Positions 16,552 to 23,585 of a stretch of 40,990 nucleotides of DNA are shown here, in pieces. The stretch's first letter is position 1, and the number at the start of each line of letters is the position of its first letter. The notes beneath the pieces were generated by a model, which saw only the letters and a list, made by a program, of their open reading frames with translations, did not search any database and was not told the origin of the DNA. The stretch covers positions 1 through 40,990 of the forward strand of contig DASXVE010000008.1 in the NCBI GenBank assembly GCA_036504445.1. Direction: 5' to 3'. Made by a program: the position numbers and the translations under genes. The stretch comes from Candidatus Aquicultor sp. Its GTDB lineage: Bacteria > Actinomycetota > Aquicultoria > Aquicultorales > Aquicultoraceae.

Positions 16552-17972
16552 AACTTCATCTCCCAGAAACCGGCAACTATGCCGGCTCTCGTTAAATAAT
16601 TGCGAATCTCCAACATCGCCGTGTACGTTGGTAGAACATAGAGGGTTTCATGTTCATTGAGCCCTTCGACCGCTTTCTCAAAGGCGGGCACGATTTCCTG
16701 TATAACCTCGATTTTCCCAACATCAAGACCGGCATACTTTAGGCGAAGTGCCATATCGTAAGCTCTACTACCCGAGCAGAAAATCGTCTTGAAATCTTTA
16801 TCCAAGGCTTCGATATCGGCATCCCATATCCACGAGATATCAGTACCATCGGCAAGGTTGTCGTTCAAACAGAATAGAAAGTTTTTCGCTTCCTTATCTG
16901 TTGCTAAGATTTCGATTAACTGAGTTAAGCCAACGGGGTTTTTGGTAAGAAGAAGACAGGCTGTTCTTCCTTTAAATTGCAGCTTCTCCATTCGCCCAAA
17001 AGCAGCCGTCGTCATTTCCAGGGATTGTTTAATGAGCTCATCTGCAATCCCCAAGGCTTTTGCAATGCTATAAGCACCTAGAGCATTGTAAATGTTGAAA
17101 ATTCCGGCGAGATTTAAACTAATGGCTATAGAGTTGTCTTTATCAGAAAAGCTGCTGGTAGATTTTGTGATGCCTTGCAGGATGGTTTCTGAAGCAACAT
17201 ACAACGGTTCCGGCCGTAAGAAATTGCAGTGAGGGCATTTGTAGTCACCCATCTGAGCAAAATAGCGTTTCTTATAGCTAAGCTCATGGCCACACAAAAC
17301 ACACTCACTGCTCTCTAGCGAAACCCCTGACGATGAAAATTGCTCGTTATCTTCCAAACCAAAGTAAACGGTTTTAATATTGCTCGATACGTCCTTAGCA
17401 AGCGAAGCTACAAGTGGATCATCGGCATTCAAGATTACTGTTGCCTCTTTCAAATACTTGAAGGAGCCGGCAATCGTACCGGCGGTTTTATCGAGTTCTC
17501 CGTAACGGTCCAGTTGATCCCTAAAAAGGTTTGTCACCAAAACAAACGTTGGATTAATCGCCGGCACTACTTCCGGCATTGTAGCTTCATCGACCTCAAA
17601 CAAACCAATATCACCTTTAGGCCACCCCCAAATAGAAGATTGTTCAATAAGCGTAGCTGCTATACCGCGAGCCAAGTTGGAACCACTACGGTTGGTAATT
17701 ACCCGAAGGTTCGATCGCTCTAATATCTCCGATAAAAACTTGGCTGTGGTTGTTTTACCATTAGTTCCGGTTACAACTATTGCTCCTCCAGGTAATCTTC
17801 TTGATATCCCGGCGATGAGATTAGGATCTATTATTAAAGCGACCAAACCAGAACAAGCCGAACCACCGCCTCTTTTTAAGAGGCGGCTTAAAAATATGAT
17901 CAGTTTGCCTATAGAGACAGCTAATAATCTGCGCATGGTTACTTGTGTAATACCTCTTACCAAGAGAGTCAT
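16548..17972 (-). CDS. murT: Lipid II isoglutaminyl synthase, Mur-ligase subunit MurT
   Basis: 474 residues. The central Mur-ligase domain carries the P-loop GTNGKTTT (69-76) and the family ATPase motifs; a Cys4 zinc ribbon (Cys224, 227, 246, 249: CVLCG...CPHC), inserted in the middle domain, is diagnostic of MurT. The C-terminal domain (DUF1727) follows from about 340. MurT activates the alpha-carboxyl of D-Glu with ATP and receives ammonia from GatD. ATG 17972 has AGGTG about 9 nt upstream; a second in-frame ATG at 17936 also exists but is less well placed. A decayed uppP fragment lies just upstream. Confidence 0.95.
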   Translation of the reverse strand: MTLLVRGITQVTMRRLLAVSIGKLIIFLSRLLKRGGGSACSGLVALIIDPNLIAGISRRLPGGAIVVTGTNGKTTTAKFLSEILERSNLRVITNRSGSNLARGIAATLIEQSSIWGWPKGDIGLFEVDEATMPEVVPAINPTFVLVTNLFRDQLDRYGELDKTAGTIAGSFKYLKEATVILNADDPLVASLAKDVSSNIKTVYFGLEDNEQFSSSGVSLESSECVLCGHELSYKKRYFAQMGDYKCPHCNFLRPEPLYVASETILQGITKSTSSFSDKDNSIAISLNLAGIFNIYNALGAYSIAKALGIADELIKQSLEMTTAAFGRMEKLQFKGRTACLLLTKNPVGLTQLIEILATDKEAKNFLFCLNDNLADGTDISWIWDADIEALDKDFKTIFCSGSRAYDMALRLKYAGLDVGKIEVIQEIVPAFEKAVEGLNEHETLYVLPTYTAMLEIRNYLTRAGIVAGFWEMKL

Positions 17973-18045
17973 TATCCCAACACCTATCCACTCAATTGTA
18001 CTCAGGAATGATGAAGCTACGATGAAAACGAAAAGTGCTCTTTAA

Positions 18046-18219
18046 CTATTGCCGTATACCTGCAATAACGAGCGCTACTATGATGACAGCGAGTACTAGA
18101 CGATATGCCGTAAGCACAGCAAAGCTTTTCTCTTGTAGATATTTGATCAAATACTTAATGCTTAAGTAACCAACGATCGCTGAAGCTATAACCCCGACAA
18201 AGAAAGCAACGATGAGAGT
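18046..18219 (-). pseudogene. uppP: 3' remnant of an undecaprenyl-diphosphatase (UppP/BacA) gene
   Basis: A minus-strand frame of 57 codons ends at TAG 18046-18048 and is cut off by TGA at 18220-18222. Its translation reads FFVGVIASAIVGYLSIKYLI, then QEKSFAVLTAYRLVLAVIIV, which matches the last two membrane helices of UppP (G..A...GY..IK.L..YL.......YR). The upstream four-fifths of the roughly 260-residue protein are missing. UppP recycles the lipid carrier of peptidoglycan synthesis; a functional copy presumably exists elsewhere. It lies next to murT-gatD and the two-component promoter. Confidence 0.75.
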
Positions 18220-18236
18220 TCAGAAACTATTTTTAT

Positions 18237-18255
18237 ATTCTCATTGAATTCTCAT
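18237..18255 (+). promoter_or_regulatory. Direct repeat ATTCTCAT, candidate binding site for the response regulator
   Basis: ATTCTCAT occurs at 18237-18244 and 18248-18255, exactly 11 bp apart (one helical turn), about 50 nt before the response-regulator start. OmpR/PhoB-type regulators bind such direct repeats, so autoregulation is likely but inferred. Confidence 0.5.
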
Positions 18256-18301
18256 CAAAGGGAGAACATACTACACATGAAAACATATCATTGGGAGACA
18301 A

Positions 18302-18976
18302 ATGCGTATTCTCGTTGTCGAAGATCAACTAAAGATGGCCCGCTCTATCTGCAGAGGGTTGGAACGCGAAAGCTATGCTGTTGATGTGGCCGCGGATGGC
18401 AACGACGCGCTATTCTGGGCACTTGAGAGAGAGTACGATGCCATTGTGCTCGATATTATGCTGCCAGGTCAGGATGGTTTTTCAATTTGCGAAGAACTTC
18501 GCGAGAAAGGCTGTTGGACGCCAGTTCTCATGTTGACGGCCAGAAATGCGGTTGAAGATCGCATTAAAGGCCTCGATGTCGGCGCTGATGATTATTTGGT
18601 AAAACCGTTTGCTTTCGGAGAACTGCTTGCACGCTTGAGAGCACTTCTTAGGCGGGGTCCACAAGAACGGCCAGCCGTTCTAACCTTTGCCGATATTGTC
18701 CTAAACCCGGCCGCGCACTCGGTATCGCGGGCCGGCCGGATGATCGAGCTTTCATCGCGTGAATTTGCTTTACTGGAGTTTCTCATGCGCCGCCCCGATG
18801 AGGTTGTTACGCGTACACAAATCCTTGACCATGTCTGGGATTATAACTACGACGGTTTATCGAATGTGGTCGATGTATACATAGGCTACCTGCGGAAAAA
18901 ACTAGAAAAACCGTTCGACACCCCGTTTATTCGCGCCGTACGCGGTGTGGGCTACATTTTGGAGTCGTCAGTTTGA
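18302..18976 (+). CDS. OmpR/PhoB-family response regulator
   Basis: 224 residues. The receiver domain (1-118) has the acidic pair (VVED), the phosphoacceptor Asp51 in VLDIMLPGQDG, Thr79 and Lys101 in DYLVKPF. The C-terminal winged helix (about 128-222) shows ELSSREFALLEFLMRRPDEV and DVYIGYLRKKLEKP...IRAVRGVGYILE. It is a DNA-binding transcription factor activated by the kinase gene that overlaps its stop by four bases. The environmental signal is unknown. The start is the first ATG after GGGAGACA. Confidence 0.96.
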   Translation: MRILVVEDQLKMARSICRGLERESYAVDVAADGNDALFWALEREYDAIVLDIMLPGQDGFSICEELREKGCWTPVLMLTARNAVEDRIKGLDVGADDYLVKPFAFGELLARLRALLRRGPQERPAVLTFADIVLNPAAHSVSRAGRMIELSSREFALLEFLMRRPDEVVTRTQILDHVWDYNYDGLSNVVDVYIGYLRKKLEKPFDTPFIRAVRGVGYILESSV

Positions 18977-20397
18977 GCCTTCCCATAAAATCAAGGCTAA
19001 CAATATGGTATGTAATCTTACTAGCGGTAATCCTAGCTGCTTGGAGCATCTTTCTGCTGACAAGGCTGCAGAGCGGTCTTTATGCGAGCATCGATCAAGC
19101 ACTGGTTTCAAGGACCGCCCAAATCTCACTTGGCCTCAGCGGACAGGGCGCGGGTGAGTTTCTAGATGTAAACGCGCCTTCGCTAATCCTCAAATCAAAG
19201 GGTGAGTTTGCCGCACAGTTGCTCTCATTAGATGGAACTGTTCTTGAATCTTCCAGCGATGCCGCAACTATACGCCCCATGATATCCAAGAGCGAACTAG
19301 CTCTTGCGCTGACCGGGCACCGAATTCTTCGAACTACATTGCTCGGAAAGGACCGGGAGAAATTTCGAATTCTTGCTGTAAAAATCCCCTTGCAAGCGGA
19401 CTCAAGGGTGATCGTCGTCGGGACTTCAACCGAGAGCGCCGACAATTCAATCCACCGTCTTCTCATCCTGCTGCTCATATCAGGTCCGGCGGCTCTTGTG
19501 GCAGCCGGTATCGGAGGCTGGCTACTGGCACGAAAGGCGCTTTTGCCGGTGCTTCAGATAACGTCGAAGGCTGCGGAAATCGGCGTAAATCAGCTCGATG
19601 AGCGAATTGAAACACCGGTAAAAACTGATGAGCTCGGTACGCTTGCCGCCACACTTAACAGTATGCTCGATAGATTGCAGCACGGCGTTGAAGAAAGGCG
19701 ACGCTTTATAGCCGATGCTTCCCACGAACTGCGCACACCGCTTGCGATCATGCGGTCGGAGATCGACATAAGCCTGGGCTCAGAAGGGCTTCAATCCGAA
19801 GCTGTGGAGACATTAGAGAGCGCCCGCGAAGAGGTCGATAGGATGTCACGAATAGTGGAGAACCTCTTAACGCTGGCCCGGATTGACGAGGGTAAATTGC
19901 AGCTCCTACAAAAACCGGTAGATATTAAAGGGCTTTCCGAAACAGTTTCGTACAGTATGGGGTTTCTGGCGGAAACAAAAAATATCAGTATCCAGGTAAC
20001 CGGAGACCGCACTATGGTGGTGGCTGATTCTGAGTATTTAGAACAAGTCATCACAAATCTGGTCGAAAATGCTGTGAAGTACTCGCACCCGGGTGGCTCG
20101 GTTTTGATTTCGACGTGGCAAGCCGGCAACGAAGCCGGGCTTACCGTGCAAGATAGCGGACCTGGGATTCCCGCAGAGCTCTTAACCAGGATATTTGATA
20201 GGTTCTTCCGTGTTGATACATCGCGCTCGCGCAACGAAGGCGGAAGTGGGCTTGGCTTATCTATTAGCCGGGAAATCATAGAAGCCCACAACGGACGCAT
20301 TTGGGCGATGAGCGACATTGGTAAAGGAAGCACCTTCTCGATTGCCCTTTCCGGCGATTCCTTCAGCCGGCAGCTTCAACCTTCCCCGTTCTCGTAG
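18973..20397 (+). CDS. Membrane sensor histidine kinase
   Basis: 474 residues from TTG 18973, overlapping the regulator stop by four bases (TTGA). Two membrane helices (about 12-30 and 162-186) flank an extracytoplasmic sensor of about 130 residues. A HAMP domain (187-240) leads to the phosphoacceptor His251 in FIADASHELRTPL, then the ATP-binding domain with LVENAVKYSH (N box), DSGPGIP (G1), FDRFFRVDTSRSR (F) and GGSGLGLSI (G2). It phosphorylates the partner regulator. Architecture matches MprB/BaeS-like envelope-stress kinases; the specific signal is not deducible. Confidence 0.95.
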   Translation: MSLPIKSRLTIWYVILLAVILAAWSIFLLTRLQSGLYASIDQALVSRTAQISLGLSGQGAGEFLDVNAPSLILKSKGEFAAQLLSLDGTVLESSSDAATIRPMISKSELALALTGHRILRTTLLGKDREKFRILAVKIPLQADSRVIVVGTSTESADNSIHRLLILLLISGPAALVAAGIGGWLLARKALLPVLQITSKAAEIGVNQLDERIETPVKTDELGTLAATLNSMLDRLQHGVEERRRFIADASHELRTPLAIMRSEIDISLGSEGLQSEAVETLESAREEVDRMSRIVENLLTLARIDEGKLQLLQKPVDIKGLSETVSYSMGFLAETKNISIQVTGDRTMVVADSEYLEQVITNLVENAVKYSHPGGSVLISTWQAGNEAGLTVQDSGPGIPAELLTRIFDRFFRVDTSRSRNEGGSGLGLSISREIIEAHNGRIWAMSDIGKGSTFSIALSGDSFSRQLQPSPFS

Positions 20398-21134
20398 AGT
20401 AACATGAGCGATACGCGATTATTAATACCGAGCTTCTTATAAATATTGCGGCTATGGTTTTTAACCGTGCACTCAGCAATGAATAACTCCTTGGCTATGT
20501 CCTTGGCTGCTATCCCCCGACAGAGGAATCTGGCAATTTCTTTTTCACGCGGTGTTAGCAACGCGTCGCACCGCAGCTCATCGGAAAGCATACGAATTTC
20601 CATAGCTGAAGCTCGCGCCTGTCCAGCCATCTGGCCAGCTTCTTCCGCCTGGCGTATGATCGACGCCGGATAGCCGAAAAAGAACGATACCAAGAAAAAG
20701 GCAATATAATTACCGATCAAGGTATCCATATTATTGCGGGCTATCATTGCTACGATTGAGCCAGCCTTCAGGAGGCCCGCCGTGAAGAGCAACGCAAACC
20801 ATACTGTAATCAGGAAGCTGGTGCACAGCTTTGAAAACGAACCCACTACCATGAGGCTGGTGAACACATACGGAAAATATGGGCTATTCGACGTGCTACC
20901 GCTTAACCACAGTGCGATAGCCGAAACAAACACGTCGCTTAAGATAAACCAAATACCCGGTTGGAACGAATCCTTTTTTGAATTCCAGACGAGAAATAGC
21001 AACACATTATAAAGAATAATCAGCACGAAAAGGTACACGGGACCCGGTTTCGTGCCGAAAATCGCGATGATTAAGACGTTGATAAGGCAAATGGCACGAA
21101 TACCAAAGATAGTTGCAATAAGAGTATTACCCAT
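20376..21134 (-). CDS. Membrane-anchored LuxR-type transcriptional regulator (second of a tandem pair)
   Basis: 252 residues from ATG 21134, preceded by GGTGAAG. The start lies inside the last codons of the upstream gene (8-nt overlap), implying translational coupling. The first about 165 residues form five or six membrane helices (TLIATIFGIRAICLINVLII and following). A short coiled linker (QAEEAGQMAGQARASAMEIR) leads to a LuxR helix-turn-helix at about 187-250: LLTPREKEIARFLCRGIAAKDIAKEL, TVKNHSRNIYKKLGINNR (see 20-residue parts). No receiver or kinase domain is present. It would be a one-component regulator sensing at the membrane. Its stop overlaps the convergent kinase gene by 22 nt. Confidence 0.85.
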   Translation of the reverse strand: MGNTLIATIFGIRAICLINVLIIAIFGTKPGPVYLFVLIILYNVLLFLVWNSKKDSFQPGIWFILSDVFVSAIALWLSGSTSNSPYFPYVFTSLMVVGSFSKLCTSFLITVWFALLFTAGLLKAGSIVAMIARNNMDTLIGNYIAFFLVSFFFGYPASIIRQAEEAGQMAGQARASAMEIRMLSDELRCDALLTPREKEIARFLCRGIAAKDIAKELFIAECTVKNHSRNIYKKLGINNRVSLMLLYENGEG

Positions 21135-21918
21135 CCGCTTCACCGGTACTGAGTATTCTTGCCAGCGCTTTATGTTTTGATGCCACTCCAAGCTTTTCGT
21201 AAATTCGCCTCATATATGTTCGTACCGTCGCCGGGGAAAGCTCGAGAAGTTGCGCGATTTGTTGGGTGTCTTTGCTGTCGGCGAGGTGTATTAGAACCTC
21301 TGCCTCGCGCTGCGATAGCCCATGCATTCTTGCACGCACCAAGAGATTGCTAATAGCATTATTTAATTCTTCCGCTGCCAACTCGCGCGCTTGTTTCGAT
21401 CGCCTAAGCTTTTCAACGGCATCCGCAAGATAAGCTACCGAAAGCGCAGTTGCTATATAGAAGAAATAATTGGATATAGGCTGGTCACCTATAGCCTGAA
21501 TGTTTGGGATGGTATGTCCATTTAGGTGAAGAGATACGGCAAATAGCAGGGGTTGCGCGATTGCAAGACAAACAGCAATTGCATAATCACCTAGAAACGC
21601 TCCCACCAGAAGCGGCGAGAAACTGTAAAAGTAAAAAGGGCTTTTGTACCCTCCTGTTGCCGTAAGAAATACGAACGCCACTGCGATATCTACAAGCATA
21701 AAAATCGTGGTCTTGGTCTGCGTGCTGAGAAGCCAGCGATATGCAACGACAACTAACGCCACATAGCATCCGGAAATAATAAGTATGCTGATTTTGGTTG
21801 GCTGAACCGACGAGACAGATAGCAGCACAACCAGCGCATACGTAATAATCCGAAACCGCAGAAAATACCGCAGTACGTCGCTCGTTGGCGCTTCTGGTGT
21901 GTACGGGCTAAATTGCAT
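21127..21918 (-). CDS. Membrane-anchored LuxR-type transcriptional regulator (first of a tandem pair)
   Basis: 263 residues from ATG 21918 with GGAAAGG upstream. Six membrane helices fill residues about 18-172, ending in FFYIATALSVAYLADAVEKL. A helical linker follows, then a LuxR HTH at about 200-262: LSQREAEVLIHLADSKDTQQ and ATVRTYMRRIYEKLGVASKH. The architecture matches the six-helix input module often found on histidine kinases, with the kinase replaced directly by a DNA-binding domain. Same build as the downstream gene but diverged, so an old duplication. Target and ligand unknown. Confidence 0.85.
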   Translation of the reverse strand: MQFSPYTPEAPTSDVLRYFLRFRIITYALVVLLSVSSVQPTKISILIISGCYVALVVVAYRWLLSTQTKTTIFMLVDIAVAFVFLTATGGYKSPFYFYSFSPLLVGAFLGDYAIAVCLAIAQPLLFAVSLHLNGHTIPNIQAIGDQPISNYFFYIATALSVAYLADAVEKLRRSKQARELAAEELNNAISNLLVRARMHGLSQREAEVLIHLADSKDTQQIAQLLELSPATVRTYMRRIYEKLGVASKHKALARILSTGEADG

Positions 21919-22051
21919 AAGACCTTTCCTGTCTTACAGAACAAGTTAACGATAATATAATAATACCAATGCAGTATTACGTAAGCAATTATGCTATTTA
22001 TTTGAGAACAGCCTTCAAGGCTTTCTGTGTGCGCTCATTCAAATAAGCAAG

Positions 22052-22470
22052 TCAATATATAAATCTGCGGACGGTGAAAAACAGATTTTAGCCTTATACG
22101 ATAAGGTGCTATCGGGGTGGCCTGTGCCGAATAAGCGCATCGTAGTTCCTGCGCGATACGTTTATTGTCGCCAGCGGTGATACGGCGGCACAGGATTGGG
22201 CTTCTACATGGCAGCGGCTCAAATTCCGCTACGTGGGCTCAACGTGCAAACCGCCATTATAGGTGGAATATCTCTTGGCGCGTGGGCTGCTTTAAAATAT
22301 GCAACTTATAATCCTGGTCGAATCGACAGGGCTGTTCTGATTTGTCCTTCGAGCGTTGTACCGCCCCGGCTGTATTTTGCAGCACGCGCTATCACCTATA
22401 CCCTGCTCGGCGAATGGGGGTCAAACCGGATGAAGCGCCTGGTTTTCCGGGGTGCCACGGTCGCGAAAAA
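22052..22470 (+). pseudogene. Decayed alpha/beta hydrolase
   Basis: Three translated pieces in different frames together resemble one alpha/beta hydrolase. First IYKSADGEKQILALYDKVLS, ending at TGA after RYVYCRQR. A +1-frame piece reads FIVASGDTAAQDW. Third is VQTAIIGGISLGAWAALKYA, with the nucleophile elbow GISLG, then AVLICPSSVVPP and YTLLGEWGSNRMKRLVF. The family's HG oxyanion motif and the region between are missing, and the C-terminal histidine part is absent, so there are frameshifts and at least one deletion. The remnant of 22196-22525 that stays open is not a functional gene. Confidence 0.75.
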
Positions 22471-22497
22471 CCGCTTAACTGTAGAAGTTAAGCGGTT
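22469..22497. terminator. Hairpin terminator left of the DUF347 gene
   Basis: AACCGCTTAAC (22469-22479) and its exact complement (22487-22497), just past the DUF347 stop, flanked by A-rich sequence on the left that becomes a T-tract on the minus strand. Confidence 0.8.
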
Positions 22498-22510
22498 GAT
22501 AAAGGTTGCC

Positions 22511-23284
22511 CTATGCGGTCTCTGAAACAACCGCATCTTTTCTCGTGAAGGCCAGATAAGTAACCAAGCTCAAAATTGCGACGAGAAAGAGCTCGCTGGT
22601 CACTGTTGTCCCCAGAGCAAGACCACCGTTACCGCGAGTCTGCGACAAATAGTCGCCGATAGAGGCGCCGAGCGGCCGGGTCAAGATATAGGCAATCCAG
22701 AAGGCCACGACCGCGTTCAGCCTGAAGCGAAAGTAGGCAATAGCAACTACCGCGATGAGGGAAGCGAACAGGATCACCGAGTTTAAGTACCCGAGGCTGA
22801 ACCGTTCAGCAACAAGATCACCTGCTGCAGTCCCTAAAGCAAAGGTGAATAGGATGGCTAGCCAGTAGAAGGCTTCACGCCGGGTCGTGAAGATGGTGTG
22901 GATGGACAAGGTTTTCTCGCTCGCATACCACACTGCGAAAGTCACCGCTAACGCGACGGCAAAGATGCCGGTAGTCGTCGTAAGGGCTATCCCAAAGTTG
23001 TCCGTCAGGTTATCAGTGATCAGCGTGCTAACGACACTGATCAGAACGACTGCAAGCCAGTAGCTCCATGGAATGTACTTCCTGGCCATGAGCTGGAGAG
23101 ACAACACTATGAGCAACAGCGTGCCCATGACGTAGGTCGTATTGGTCAACCCTAAATGCAGGTTCGTGTTTAGGAAGTCTGCAGCAGTCTCGCCCACTGT
23201 GGTGCATAAGATCTTGATAATCCAGAAGAAAAGCGTGACTTCTGGAACCTTGTTCAACATCTGTCTGAATCGCGAATTGTCCAT
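22511..23284 (-). CDS. Multi-pass membrane protein of the COG4705/DUF347 family
   Basis: 257 residues with about eight membrane helices. Four DUF347-type repeats are visible, each with a small-residue/acid motif: CTTVGETAADFL, LITDNLTDNFG, LGTAAGDLVAERF and RPLGASIGDYLSQ. The N-terminal KVPEVTLFFWIIKILCTTVGE is characteristic of the family. The conserved acids inside membrane helices suggest ion or metal transport, but the substrate is not established from this sequence. It starts at ATG 23284 with AGGAGC upstream and appears monocistronic. Confidence 0.85.
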   Translation of the reverse strand: MDNSRFRQMLNKVPEVTLFFWIIKILCTTVGETAADFLNTNLHLGLTNTTYVMGTLLLIVLSLQLMARKYIPWSYWLAVVLISVVSTLITDNLTDNFGIALTTTTGIFAVALAVTFAVWYASEKTLSIHTIFTTRREAFYWLAILFTFALGTAAGDLVAERFSLGYLNSVILFASLIAVVAIAYFRFRLNAVVAFWIAYILTRPLGASIGDYLSQTRGNGGLALGTTVTSELFLVAILSLVTYLAFTRKDAVVSETA

Positions 23285-23443
23285 ACTTTTGTGCTCCTTT
23301 AGGTTATTCGTCCGAATGGACGTTTACATGATTAGAAAGCATACAACCAATAGCATGAAAAAATGATGAGAGCTTTCAAAATATTTCGTGTACTTTTTCG
23401 TGAGGCAATTCGTGTCATTGCAATTTACAATTATGGTAACGGT

Positions 23444-23520
23444 GTCCTGAGTGGACACTGCTATTTGAACCTTGAATTGCTGGAGAAACTAGCGAAATAT
23501 ATCTTTAAAGTTCACCCCGA
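23444..23520 (+). repeat. Diverged copy of the VLSG element (homologue of 39909-39989)
   Basis: TGTCCTGAGTGGAC is shared exactly with 39916-39929, and the translation VLSGHCYLNLELLEKLAKYI aligns with VLSGRYSNYELLENLATYI there, with one codon inserted. It merges directly into the degenerate left repeat of the CRISPR array. Probably the remnant of a mobile or repeated gene end; family unknown. Confidence 0.5.
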
Positions 23521-23524
23521 AGAT

Positions 23525-23552
23525 AGCAAGTTCCCGCGCATGCGGGGAACTT
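23525..23552 (-). repeat. Degenerate CRISPR repeat, trailer end
   Basis: Exactly 61 nt before the first perfect repeat and followed by a 33-nt spacer-like stretch. The right half (GCGGGGAACTT) is intact; the left half has changed. In the transcript direction its 3' half is mutated, the usual decay pattern of the oldest, leader-distal repeat. Confidence 0.8.
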
Positions 23553-23585
23553 CTTGAAACAGCGGAAGAACGCATGCCTTACATC

